Source: JANNWF01 sp052390415
Lineage (GTDB): Bacteria > Pseudomonadota > Gammaproteobacteria > Xanthomonadales > Xanthomonadaceae
Assembly (NCBI GenBank): GCA_052390415.1
Contig: JBQTGY010000137.1
Span: 1 to 30,358, forward strand
Length of the DNA: 30,358 nt
Direction: 5' to 3'
Positions 1 through 8,114 of this stretch are shown here, piece by piece (the stretch's first letter is position 1; each line of letters begins with the position of its first letter). The notes under the pieces are model-generated. The model had not been told where the DNA came from and searched no databases. It saw only the letters and a list, made by a program, of their open reading frames with translations. The translations under genes and the position numbers were made by a program.

Positions 1-57
1 AAGTGAGCATCGTGCCAGCGGGAAAACGCAGCGAACACTTTGTCATTTTGAGATTCA

Positions 58-342
58 TCACTTTTGACGAGGCGCACCAACGAAGTTCGGGCGTTTTCTC
101 GCGACCTCATGAAATGTCCGGGCTAGAGGTGAGGGCCGGCAAGGGCAGCCGGTCGCCGCCTCCGCAGCAATCCGCCGCTGCAGCTCGACGCAGGCCGCGC
201 GCAGCTGCTTCAGGATTTCGATCATCTGATCCGCCGAGTCGATCCAGAATCCGAGTTCGACATCGAGGTTTGGCGCTTCGCGGTAGTGCGGCAGGTGCAG
301 TGCACCGGCGAAATCAACGCTCGGTGCACGCGGTTTTTTCAC
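58..342 (-). CDS. small hypothetical protein
   Basis: A 94-residue reading frame with a GTG start, 11 bases downstream of the large beta-helix gene on the same strand. I recognise no family. The first 60 or so codons have the G/C-rich third positions of neighbouring real genes and encode an amphipathic stretch with a helix-like segment (about residues 37-60, DQMIEILKQLRAACVEL), so it looks translated. The last 30 residues (Cys/Pro/Arg-rich) have poorer codon use, so the true end may have been altered by a frameshift. It could be the second gene of a two-gene unit with the beta-helix protein. No signal peptide or membrane segment is visible. It could still be chance. Confidence 0.4.
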   Translation of the reverse strand: MKKPRAPSVDFAGALHLPHYREAPNLDVELGFWIDSADQMIEILKQLRAACVELQRRIAAEAATGCPCRPSPLARTFHEVARKRPNFVGAPRQK

Positions 343-353
343 ACGCTTCGCTG

Positions 354-3300
354 TTACTCAAACCCGTTGCGAAAGATCAGGATTGTCGTCGCCGCCGGAC
401 AGCTCAGGGTCCAGTTGCGCGCGACGGGACTGCCCGGGTTTGGCGCTTCCGAGCAGCTCAGGGTGCCGGATTGCACGCTCGCACCGCGCGTGCAGCTCAA
501 CAGGATGCTGCCGCTGATCTGCGCGCCGCCGGCGATACCGGTCAGGTTGATCGGTGCGTTGGTGATGGTGAAGCCTGCTGTGGCCGAGCAACTGCTCACA
601 TTGACTGAGCCAGGCGCGACGCCGCCGTTGGAGCTGACATTGATGCTTCGGCTGGAGGTGCCCGAGGCACCGGCGGGAAAGGTGATCGTGCCGCCGGGCG
701 GGAAGTTGTAGTCGACCGTGGGTGCGATCGCCATTTGCACCGGCGCGGTTTGCGCTTCGAAGGCACCGATGTCGGCAGCGTCCGCGGTGTTGGTGATGCC
801 GGCCAGATCAATCGGGCGCGTTTGCCCGGTTTGATCACGCGTTGATCCGGAACTGTTGCCGCGATCCAGCGCCGGGCTGCCAAACAGCAAGGCATGTGTG
901 TTGGTTGAGCCGCCGTTGTTTTGCAACGGACCGAGCAGCGGATTGAGCGGTGATGCGCCGGTGCCGGATTGGTCGCCGGTTGCGCCGAAGATCGCGTCGC
1001 CGCGATTGCCGATCAGGTTGAAGCCGCTTGACGTGATCCCTGCGCCGCTGATGGAAAAAACATCCGGCTGAGTGGCATTGCCCACGTTGCCCGCGATGAT
1101 GCTGTTGCGGATGGTGAGAGTGCCCGAGACTCTGAAGGCACCGCCTGCGCTGCTTGCGCCCGCTGCCGCGTTGTTGGTGATGGTGCTGTGGGTAATGGTG
1201 GTGGTGCCGAACGAGATGATGCCGCCGCCGTTGGTGTTTCCGGTCGGCGCACGATTGTCGCTGATCGTCGAATGGGACACGGCGAGGCTGCCGGCACTGT
1301 CAATGCCTCCGCTTGTTCCGGTGGTGTTCGCTGTATTGCCCGAAACACTGGAGTCGGTCAGCGTCGTTGCGCCAGTGCAAAAAATTCCGCCGCCAAATCC
1401 GACGGCCGTATTGCCGGAGATGGTCGAGTTGGTTACGGTCAATGTGGCATTCGTGACGTTGTGAATGCCACCACCGCTCTCAATGTTCGGCCCGTTCGTT
1501 TGATTGCCAGTGACTACGGAATGCGTCAGCGTCAGGTTGCCTTCGTTGAAAATCCCGCCTCCGCCAACGCCAACGCCAACGCCGTCGCCGACCCCATTGC
1601 CGCCGGTGATGGTCATGCCGCTCAAGGTCGCGGCAATGCCGGGTGGCACGGCAAAGACGCGGCTGTTGTTGTTGCCCGAAATACTCAGCAGGTTTGCGCC
1701 CGGCGCGATCAGATTGGCGTTGAAGCCGATGCCGAGTTGTCCGCCAGTCAGGGTGATGGTCCGCGCCGAGCTGAAGAAGCCGTTCTCGAACTGGATGTCG
1801 GTCAAGGTCGAATTGCCGCCGCCGCCGAGGATATTGCGCAAGCTGCCCGAGCCGCCGTTGTTGGCGTTGAGAACGACCAGCGGACGCATCTCGACGGCAC
1901 CGATGTCGGCGCTTGCACCGAACACGCGCGCCACGCCACGTTGGTCAATCGTCGCATTGGACGCATCGCCCGCGCCTATCGCCGGGCTGGCGTGCAGCAG
2001 GGCGTGGGTCGGCGTTTGCCCGCCGTAGAGTGCGAGCGGTGCCAGTCGTGGTGTGGGCGTGGTGATGTCGCTGGCGAGCGGCGTGAACACGCCGTTGTAG
2101 TTGTCGCTCAGATTGAAGCCGAGGGTCTGAAACGTCGTCGCGCCGCCGCCGGCCGTTGAGGTTGCCAGATTGGTCGGCGAGTTGTTTACAACAATGCTGC
2201 TGCGAAGCGTCGTGGTGGCGGTTGAACCCGCGCCCTGTGTAAATGCGAGGAGGCCACCCCCAGAGTTGTTGGCAATGGTGCTGTTGGTGATTTCCAGTCG
2301 ACTGTTGCCGCTATTGGACAGATTGGCGATGCCGCCGCCTGTGCCGGCACTGCGATTGCCGCTGACCGTGCTGGCATTGACTCGAAGCGTCCTTCCATTC
2401 ACGCCCTGAAAATTGATTGCGCCACCGCTGGAGGCGGGATCCGTGGCCACATTGTTGCTGAATGCGCTGTTCGTGAAAACGCCGTCGGCAAATGCCATGC
2501 CGACCCCGCCACCCGCTCCGGCTGTGTTACCAAACACATGGACATTGTTCAGCGTCAAATGGCTTAGGCTACGAATTCCGCCACCAAAAAAACCTGCGCC
2601 GGCGTTGCCGCCCGCGATGCTCATGCCACTGATGGTCACGCCATTGCTGACGCCGTCAGGTATGTTGAAGACACGAAACTCGGTTGCCGCATTGAAATCG
2701 CGCCGGACGGTCAGCAGGTTCGCGCCCGTGCCTTGAATCGTGATGCTGCGCGTGATGTCGGGCAGCGCGGTCAGCAGATTGAAGGACTGAGGTGTGTTGA
2801 ACGATGCCGAAAAATTGACCAGGTCGCCGTTCTGCGCCAGCGCCAGCGCTTCACGCAAGGAACAGTCCGAATTGCAGACGCCGTCATTGGTATCGGCCGT
2901 TTTGGTCACCGTGAAAACGGTGGGTGTGGTGAAGTTCAAGGACCAGCCGCCGGAAACGCTGCCCGCATCGCCGCTGGCGTCATCCACCACGAACAGATTC
3001 CAGGTGCCGTTTGGATTGATGCCGTTGAAGGCAAACAGATCCGTCGGGGCATCGCTCAAGTCGCCAGGACCGGGCGAGGGAAAGGTATCGGGATTGCCGA
3101 GCGAGTAATTGGCCGGACGGAACAGGCCCGTCGTGGGCGGACTGCCATCGGGAATGGGCGTGGGCGCGGTTTGCGCGAAGCTCAAGTTCAGCCCCGTCAC
3201 GCCCGGGAGGCCACCGCCCGCATCCGACATCACGATCGAGCGCTGGCCTTGTGGGCCGACCAGCAGGATGTCCACATCAGCAGGAAAGGTGTGCGAGAAG

Positions 3301-3524
3301 CCGATGAGCCGTACTTCCAGGCGCGTGAACGTGGTGGGCACACCGCTGACCGTGATGTTCGACGGATACGGCGTGGCATTGCCCTGCACATTGATGGTGA
3401 TGGGGCTGACGTTGCTGAAGGTTTGCACGGTGGCGGCACTGGCGTTCCCGCCGAGCGTCAGCAGCAGGCCGATGATGCTCGCAGCGCGGCGCACAGGTGC
3501 GATCAGAAACAGTTTCATCGGCAT
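354..3524 (-). CDS. secreted CSLREA / choice-of-anchor-Q parallel beta-helix protein with P-domain
   Basis: About 1056 residues. Residues 1-30 form a signal peptide (Lys-Leu-Phe then a hydrophobic core ending GGNASA). Residues 31-200 resemble the proprotein-convertase P-domain (DVDILLVGPQG, GTWNLFVVDDASGDAG). A CSLREA motif follows at residues 221-226. The rest is a long right-handed beta-helix rich in repeated GGGI, NSTISGN and NNV turns. Two choice-of-anchor-Q endings are visible (HALLHASPAIGAGD...ADIGAVE and HALLFGSPALDRGN...ADIGAFE). The protein ends in IFRNGFE, a tail I associate with secreted proteins of Dokdonella-type bacteria and which probably acts as a sorting signal. The ATG at 3524 (or 3518) is chosen because it opens directly into the signal peptide; the frame upstream to 3731 is not protein-like. 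The role is probably surface or extracellular binding or adhesion. No catalytic residues are recognised. Confidence 0.88.
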   Translation of the reverse strand: MPMKLFLIAPVRRAASIIGLLLTLGGNASAATVQTFSNVSPITINVQGNATPYPSNITVSGVPTTFTRLEVRLIGFSHTFPADVDILLVGPQGQRSIVMSDAGGGLPGVTGLNLSFAQTAPTPIPDGSPPTTGLFRPANYSLGNPDTFPSPGPGDLSDAPTDLFAFNGINPNGTWNLFVVDDASGDAGSVSGGWSLNFTTPTVFTVTKTADTNDGVCNSDCSLREALALAQNGDLVNFSASFNTPQSFNLLTALPDITRSITIQGTGANLLTVRRDFNAATEFRVFNIPDGVSNGVTISGMSIAGGNAGAGFFGGGIRSLSHLTLNNVHVFGNTAGAGGGVGMAFADGVFTNSAFSNNVATDPASSGGAINFQGVNGRTLRVNASTVSGNRSAGTGGGIANLSNSGNSRLEITNSTIANNSGGGLLAFTQGAGSTATTTLRSSIVVNNSPTNLATSTAGGGATTFQTLGFNLSDNYNGVFTPLASDITTPTPRLAPLALYGGQTPTHALLHASPAIGAGDASNATIDQRGVARVFGASADIGAVEMRPLVVLNANNGGSGSLRNILGGGGNSTLTDIQFENGFFSSARTITLTGGQLGIGFNANLIAPGANLLSISGNNNSRVFAVPPGIAATLSGMTITGGNGVGDGVGVGVGGGGIFNEGNLTLTHSVVTGNQTNGPNIESGGGIHNVTNATLTVTNSTISGNTAVGFGGGIFCTGATTLTDSSVSGNTANTTGTSGGIDSAGSLAVSHSTISDNRAPTGNTNGGGIISFGTTTITHSTITNNAAAGASSAGGAFRVSGTLTIRNSIIAGNVGNATQPDVFSISGAGITSSGFNLIGNRGDAIFGATGDQSGTGASPLNPLLGPLQNNGGSTNTHALLFGSPALDRGNSSGSTRDQTGQTRPIDLAGITNTADAADIGAFEAQTAPVQMAIAPTVDYNFPPGGTITFPAGASGTSSRSINVSSNGGVAPGSVNVSSCSATAGFTITNAPINLTGIAGGAQISGSILLSCTRGASVQSGTLSCSEAPNPGSPVARNWTLSCPAATTILIFRNGFE

Positions 3525-3724
3525 GGCTCGCAGCGGCGGATGCGGCGAGCATAGCGTGATGGAGGTCACAGGCTTGCGATGAGCGGCCGAAGGCAGTTGG
3601 AACGTAGAAGCGCCGCAGGTTGAGCGCAGCGAAACCCAGCAGGGTTTGTTGGCAGGCCGAGAGCAGAGCGCGCCCAAGCATGATTGCCTCCGGTGACCAT
3701 CATTCACGTCACTGCTCTGCTGTT

Positions 3725-3751
3725 GGTGCAATGCCCTTCGGTTATTGCACC
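3725..3751. repeat. interspersed hairpin, GGTGCAAT / ATTGCACC
   Basis: A perfect 8-base inverted repeat (3725-3732 with 3744-3751) around an 11-base loop, followed by CCTACG. The same layout recurs at 26368-26394 with compensating arm changes (GGCGCAAT / ATTGCGCC, again an 11-base loop and CCTACG). Matched changes in both arms indicate a repeat family under structural constraint. It lies just past the stop of the antitoxin remnant. Confidence 0.6.
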
Positions 3752-3922
3752 CTACGGTCCTCGGCTCGACGGTCGCGAGAGCAGCCGAGCAAGCTCTGCT
3801 CTGGTGCTCTTAGAGCGGTGCTTGATCTCGCTGTTCATGCTGCGGTGGTTACGCGCGGCTGCAAGCGTGACGCGACGGTAGATCGGCTCGGGGATACCTT
3901 TGAGGGTGAGGAATGTGTTCAT
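3752..3922 (-). pseudogene. truncated Arc/FitA-type ribbon-helix-helix antitoxin remnant
   Basis: The first 33 residues read like an Arc-family ribbon-helix-helix DNA-binding protein: a beta strand (FLTLKGIPEPIYRRV) followed by AAARNHRSMNSEI, the helix-turn that is the hallmark of these antitoxins. After MNSEI the normal second helix is replaced by 23 unrelated residues encoded by GCTCT-rich repetitive DNA (about 3755-3825), and the frame stops in front of a hairpin repeat. Full-length relatives are about 75-85 residues; this one has 56. No Shine-Dalgarno sequence and no PIN-domain toxin gene are visible on either side. I read it as a toxin-antitoxin fragment cut off by repeat DNA. It might still make a short DNA-binding peptide. 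Confidence 0.5.
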
Positions 3923-4011
3923 GCCAGCCTGCCATTGACCAGATCGACACCAAAAGGGTTTGCGTCGTTTCGACTTGCGGCAAGGTGAATCAGGCCATTT
4001 GGGGCTCGTGC

Positions 4012-5598
4012 TCAACCATCCTCACTGCGCAAACCGGCCGCCTGCGCCTGGATAGCCGCGCGCTGCTGGTCGCTGAGTCGTTCAAGGTTTCGCACCTGCA
4101 TGGCCATCCTTTGGTTGCCGGCCAACGCGGTCTGGTGGCGGAGCAGAAAATCCCAATACAGCGTGGTGAACGGGCAGGCTTTGGGACCCGTGGAAAGCGC
4201 CGGATCGAAGCGACAGCCCTGGCAGTAGTTGCTCATGCGCTGGATGTACTTGCCGCTGGCAACGTACGGCTTGCTCGCCATCACGCCGCCGTCGGCGTAT
4301 TGCGACATGCCCAGGGTGTTGGGCAGTTCGACCCATTCAACCGCATCCACGTAAACCGCCAGATACCACTCATGTACTTGCACCGGCTGCACACCCCGGA
4401 GCAGGGCGTACAGCCCGGTCACCATCAAGCGCTGGATGTGATGCGCATAACCCAAGCGCAGGGTTTGGCCGATGGCGTCGCGTAGGCAGGCCATGTTGGT
4501 GTCGCCGGTCCAATAAAACGCTGGCAGCGGATTGGTGGCGTCCAAGGCGTTTCGTTGCAGGTAGCCGGGCATGTGTTGCCAGTAAACGCCGCGCACGTAT
4601 TCGCGCCAGCCCAGAATCTGCCGAATGAAGCCTTCGACGGCGGGCAATGGTGCCTTGCCCGCGTGCAGCGCGTCTTCCGCAGCGCGGATCACGCGCAGCG
4701 GATGCAGCAGCTTGAGGTTCATCGCCGCGCTAAGCCGGCTGTGGAACAGCCACGGCTCGGCCGTCCACATGGCGTCTTGCCAGTCGCCGAACGCGGGTAG
4801 GCGATGTTCGATGAAGTCGTCCAAGGCCAACTCGGCTTCCGTTGCCGTGACTGGCCAGTCGAACTGGGTCAGATCGCCCGGATGGCCGGCGAAACGCTGT
4901 TCGATCATGGCCATGGTTCGGCGGGTGATGGCATCCGGTTCAAACCGGCGTGGCGCGTGATGCAGAGGTGGACCTTGCTTGGAAAAACTCTTGCGATTCT
5001 CCTGATCGAAGTTCCACGCCCCACCCAGCGGCTTGTCACCGGCCATCAGCACGTTGTGACGCACGCGTTGCTCACGATAGAAAAACTCCATGCGCAGCTG
5101 CTTGCGCCCGTTCGCGTGGACGGCGAATTCGCTGCGCGTGCAAAGGAAATGGGTGTCTTCGCGCAACTCAAGCGGAATGCCAGCGGCGCGCACGGCATCG
5201 CCAAGATCGACCCCGACCTGCCACTCGCCGGGTTCGATCAGGATCACCCGTTGCGGGCGAATCTGTGCCAAGGAATGGGTGAGCACCGCAGCCAGCGTCT
5301 CGTCTTTGTCGCTCACCGCTTCCCGATCTGCGCCTTTCCAATCCGCACCCTGCCAAATCGCACCTTCGAGCGTCAGTTCGCGATACGAGAGCGGCCAGCC
5401 TCGCGCGCGCAGCTCCAGCGCGTAGTGGCGCATGGCAGCCAGAAACATCAGCGTGCGTGGTTTGCTCGACCAGACCTTGCTGCTCTCACCGGCCACCTCG
5501 GCCATCCAGATCCGATCTTGCGCGGGATCAAAACCGGCGAAAGCGGCGGATGCCGCATCCAACTGGTCGCCCAACACCAGCACCAGATGGCGAGTCAT
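4012..5598 (-). CDS. Fe-S bacterial cryptochrome / (6-4) photolyase (PhrB-like)
   Basis: 528 residues. Proteins of the FeS-BCP family use FAD, a lumazine-type antenna and a [4Fe-4S] cluster to reverse (6-4) UV photoproducts in DNA. The N-terminal half opens with LVLVLGDQLD, typical of this family. The four cluster cysteines are present at 371, 459, 462 and 475 (MACLRDAIG, NYCQGC, KACPF). Their spacing of 88, 3 and 13 residues equals that of Agrobacterium PhrB as I recall it (350/438/441/454). The length fits the family (about 505-530). The ATG at 5598 is preferred over a GTG at 5628 because it overlaps the stop of the upstream DUF2256 gene in an ATGA arrangement. Both genes therefore form a translationally coupled UV-response pair. 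Confidence 0.95.
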   Translation of the reverse strand: MTRHLVLVLGDQLDAASAAFAGFDPAQDRIWMAEVAGESSKVWSSKPRTLMFLAAMRHYALELRARGWPLSYRELTLEGAIWQGADWKGADREAVSDKDETLAAVLTHSLAQIRPQRVILIEPGEWQVGVDLGDAVRAAGIPLELREDTHFLCTRSEFAVHANGRKQLRMEFFYREQRVRHNVLMAGDKPLGGAWNFDQENRKSFSKQGPPLHHAPRRFEPDAITRRTMAMIEQRFAGHPGDLTQFDWPVTATEAELALDDFIEHRLPAFGDWQDAMWTAEPWLFHSRLSAAMNLKLLHPLRVIRAAEDALHAGKAPLPAVEGFIRQILGWREYVRGVYWQHMPGYLQRNALDATNPLPAFYWTGDTNMACLRDAIGQTLRLGYAHHIQRLMVTGLYALLRGVQPVQVHEWYLAVYVDAVEWVELPNTLGMSQYADGGVMASKPYVASGKYIQRMSNYCQGCRFDPALSTGPKACPFTTLYWDFLLRHQTALAGNQRMAMQVRNLERLSDQQRAAIQAQAAGLRSEDG

Positions 5599-5747
5599 GC
5601 GCCGCGCATCTGCCGCTGTCGGCGGCACCGCTCACTGCAATATTTCACCGCGTCCCACACGGCGGCCCAGCGCTTGCGCCAACCGAAACTGCGCTCACAC
5701 ACCGGGCAAAGTTTGACCGGCAGATGGTGTTTGTTTACCCCACGCAT
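5595..5747 (-). CDS. DUF2256 small zinc-finger-like protein
   Basis: A 50-residue gene. The sequence reads KLCPVCERSFGWRKRW, then VWDAVKYCSERCRRQR, the conserved body of the DUF2256 family. Four cysteines (14, 17, 38, 42) in a CxxC...CxxxC pattern make a likely zinc site, surrounded by basic residues that suggest nucleic-acid contact. The TGA stop overlaps the photolyase ATG (ATGA), so the two are co-translated. DUF2256 genes are commonly found beside Fe-S cryptochromes. The biochemical function of the family is unknown to me. Confidence 0.85.
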   Translation of the reverse strand: MRGVNKHHLPVKLCPVCERSFGWRKRWAAVWDAVKYCSERCRRQRQMRGA

Positions 5748-5819
5748 GGCCGAGTTCCTGATTGGCAAGCGCACGATCTACAGGGGCGCGAGTTGCTGGC
5801 TCGTGATGATCGGCACAAC

Positions 5820-5936
5820 CGTCATTCCGGCGAATGCCGGAATCCATGTCTGGGTTGCGGCGCTGTTTGGGTGGATTCGGGTGCTACTCGCGGTTCGGAC
5901 CGGTTTCGTCGTTCGCTCACAGCCGTCGGAATGACG
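5820..5936. repeat. MITE-like element with CGTCATTCC termini
   Basis: The ends are inverted repeats: CGTCATTCC at 5820-5828 and GGAATGACG at 5928-5936, with the match continuing imperfectly inward. The left end also carries a perfect hairpin (ATTCCGGC-GAAT-GCCGGAAT, 5824-5843). The 117-base element has no convincing gene. It sits in the 270-base gap upstream of rarD. The CGTCATTCC terminus is shared with the element at 20168-20410. Confidence 0.6.
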
Positions 5937-6017
5937 AGTCGATTCGAACGCCGAATGCATATCCCCGGCCGTGCCCCAACCAGCGACAATAGCGCCGCCA
6001 TTTCGCTCAGGTCAGTC

Positions 6018-7091
6018 ATGCCTTCATTGCCAATTGCAGATCGCGATGCCGTCGACCGTGGTGGTCTGTTGGCGGCGCTATTGGCGTTCGGGATGTGGGG
6101 GCTGTTTCCGCTTTACTGGTACTTGCTGAAGTCGGTGCCGGCGATGCAGATCATTGCGCACCGGGTGATCTGGTGCGGCGTGTTCGTGATCGGTTACCTG
6201 TGGATTCGCGACGGCCGCGACTGGTTGCGGCAGGCGCTGGCCGGGCCGCGCGTGGGGCGGATGCTGATCGCCAGCAGCGTGCTGATCAGCTTCAACTGGG
6301 GCATCTACATTTGGGCGGTCACCAACGGGCGCGTGGTGGACGCAAGCCTGGGTTACTTCATCAATCCGCTGGTCAATGTGGTGATTGGCGTGCTGCTGCT
6401 GGGCGAACGGCTCAACCGCGCGCAGTGGTCGGCGGTGGCGTTGGCTGCACTCGGCGTGTTGTGGCTGGCGGTGGTACGCGGGCAACCGCCGTGGATTGCG
6501 TTGGTGTTGGCGGGCACGTTTGCGGTGTATGGATTGATCCGCAAGGTGGCGGCGGTGGACGCGGTGCCTGGCCTTGCCGTCGAGAACCTGGTGTTGTTGC
6601 CTTTGGCGTTGGGATGGGTGCTGTGGTCTGCCGTTGACGGCGTGGGCGTGTTCGCGCAGCAGAGCCGGGCGACCGATGCGCTTTTGATCGTCGGCGGTGT
6701 GCTCACCGCCATTCCCCTGATCGGATTTGCCTACGGTGCGCGGCGGATTCCGTATTCGTTGGCGGGCATCCTGCAATACATCGCACCGACCTTGCAGTTG
6801 CTGTGTGGCGTGTTCGTGCTGGGCGAAACCTTTGATCGTCAGCAGGCGGTGGGATTCGGCTGCATCTGGCTGGCCTTGGCCATCTACGCCAGCGACGGCG
6901 TGCGCCGCGCGCGTGCATCAAAAACCATCGATTCCGAACCGCAATGTGATGCTCACGTGCCGGTGGTGGATGGTGCGGCGCCTGTCTGCGAGCAGACGCC
7001 GCAGGAGCCCTCTCACCCCGTGGTTAGCGACGCCAACCATTCATCGTCCGATCCTTCGTTGACGCCCTCAAACAGAAACGTCGACAAATAG
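6018..7091 (+). CDS. rarD: RarD, EamA-family inner-membrane transporter
   Basis: 357 residues. RarD proteins belong to the drug/metabolite transporter superfamily; they have about ten transmembrane helices in two EamA halves and no firmly known substrate. Family hallmarks are visible: FGMWGLFPLYWYLLKSVPA near the N-terminus, HRVIWC, NWGIYIWAV, GYFINPLVNV, GFAYGARRIPYSLAGILQYIAPT and FDRQQAVGFG. The ATG at 6018 begins about eight residues before this conserved region and has an AGG about 10 bases upstream. Usual length is about 300. The last 55 or so residues are a polar tail lacking membrane segments. Its final 79 bases overlap the 3' end of the convergent cysK gene, so the tail probably arose by loss of an earlier stop. 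Confidence 0.93.
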   Translation: MPSLPIADRDAVDRGGLLAALLAFGMWGLFPLYWYLLKSVPAMQIIAHRVIWCGVFVIGYLWIRDGRDWLRQALAGPRVGRMLIASSVLISFNWGIYIWAVTNGRVVDASLGYFINPLVNVVIGVLLLGERLNRAQWSAVALAALGVLWLAVVRGQPPWIALVLAGTFAVYGLIRKVAAVDAVPGLAVENLVLLPLALGWVLWSAVDGVGVFAQQSRATDALLIVGGVLTAIPLIGFAYGARRIPYSLAGILQYIAPTLQLLCGVFVLGETFDRQQAVGFGCIWLALAIYASDGVRRARASKTIDSEPQCDAHVPVVDGAAPVCEQTPQEPSHPVVSDANHSSSDPSLTPSNRNVDK

Positions 7092-7975
7092 CGTTCACCG
7101 GTGTCGGGCAGCATGGCCAGAATGACGCTGCCGGGTTCCAGCGACTTGGCGACTTCCAGCGCGGCCGCAAAGGTGCCGCCGGCCGAAATACCCACAAAAA
7201 TGCCTTCGGACTGCGCCAGCGCGCGCGAGGTATCGCGTGCCAGCACTTCGTCCACCGGCACATTGCGATCAAACACGTCGCGATTGAGCACGGCGGGGAT
7301 GAAGTCCGGCGTCCAGCCTTGAATCTTGTGCGGTTTCCATTCGTTGCCGGCGAGCAGGGCAGCACCCGCAGGTTCGGTCACCGCGATCTTGATCGCCGGA
7401 CGCGCGAGCTTGAGCATTTCGCCGGCTCCGGTCAGCGTGCCGCCGGTGCCGTAGCCAGTGACAAACCAGTCGAGACGTTTACCGGCAAAGTCGGACAGGA
7501 TTTCCGGGCCGGTTGTATTTCGATGCCAAGCCGGATTGGCCGGATTTTCGAACTGGCGGGCGAGAAAGGCGCCGTGTTTTTCGGCGAACTCCTTGGCGCG
7601 GCGAACCATGCCTGTGGCGCGTTCAGGACCGGGCGTGAGGATGACTTTGGCACCGAGGCCACGCATCAATTTGCGCCGCTCGATGGAAAACGTTTCCGAC
7701 ATGAAGGCCACGAATGGATAACCGCGAGCGGCGCAAACCATCGCCAACGCAACCCCGGTATTGCCGGATGTCGCCTCGACCACGGTTTGCCCCGGCTTGA
7801 GCTCACCGCGCTGCTCGGCGTCCAGAATGATGGCCAACGCCAAGCGATCCTTCACCGAACCCATCGGATTGAAGGCCTCGACCTTGACATACATCGTGAT
7901 GCCATCGGGGGCGAGGCGGTTGATGCGCACCACCGGCGTGCGACCAATGGTGTCGAGAATGCTGTCGTAAATCAT
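7013..7975 (-). CDS. cysK: cysteine synthase A (O-acetylserine sulfhydrylase)
   Basis: 320 residues, the normal length. A cytoplasmic PLP enzyme making L-cysteine from O-acetylserine and sulfide. Visible motifs: the N-terminal IYDSILDTIGRTPVVRIN, PLP-binding Lys42 in GSVKDR, the substrate loop TSGNTG (residues 69-74), the phosphate-binding GTGGTLTG, and GISAGG near the C-terminus. The start at 7975 is set by GGAGG five bases upstream and by homology; the reading frame extends further but is not protein-like. No other cys gene is adjacent. It is convergent with rarD, overlapping it by 79 bases at the 3' end. Confidence 0.95.
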   Translation of the reverse strand: MIYDSILDTIGRTPVVRINRLAPDGITMYVKVEAFNPMGSVKDRLALAIILDAEQRGELKPGQTVVEATSGNTGVALAMVCAARGYPFVAFMSETFSIERRKLMRGLGAKVILTPGPERATGMVRRAKEFAEKHGAFLARQFENPANPAWHRNTTGPEILSDFAGKRLDWFVTGYGTGGTLTGAGEMLKLARPAIKIAVTEPAGAALLAGNEWKPHKIQGWTPDFIPAVLNRDVFDRNVPVDEVLARDTSRALAQSEGIFVGISAGGTFAAALEVAKSLEPGSVILAMLPDTGERYLSTFLFEGVNEGSDDEWLASLTTG

Positions 7976-8067
7976 GTCGCCTCCCAAGGCATCAGGCGCG
8001 AGGCGCGCCGCAGTGGCGGTATCGAACCACGCGCGACGCGAAGCAACAAGCACGCGCGGATCGAGTG

Positions 8068-8099
8068 CTTATAACGGGTGGTTATGATCGGGCCGATCC
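8068..8099 (-). promoter_or_regulatory. possible cysK promoter with GATCGG-G-CCGATC palindrome
   Basis: In the 139-base gap between tilS and cysK, the minus strand shows TATAAG (8073-8068), a five-of-six match to a -10 hexamer, about 95 bases before the cysK start. A perfect inverted repeat GATCGG/CCGATC (8087-8099) lies about 14 bases upstream of it, where a regulator or -35 element would be. The -35 hexamer is weak, which would suit an activated promoter. This is suggestive only. Confidence 0.25.
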
Positions 8100-8114
8100 A
8101 AGTCTTTCCGACAC

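Noticed and set aside
1188..2159. A 323-residue plus-strand reading frame opposite the beta-helix gene
   Set aside because: Its product is a low-complexity Ala/Arg/Val mix, typical of the reverse strand of a Gly/Thr/Asn-rich repeat protein in high-GC DNA. The minus-strand frame has a signal peptide and recognisable domains.
5457..6017. N-terminal extension of the rarD frame
   Set aside because: It runs through the photolyase and DUF2256 genes in antisense and through a repeat. The RarD family start fits 6018.
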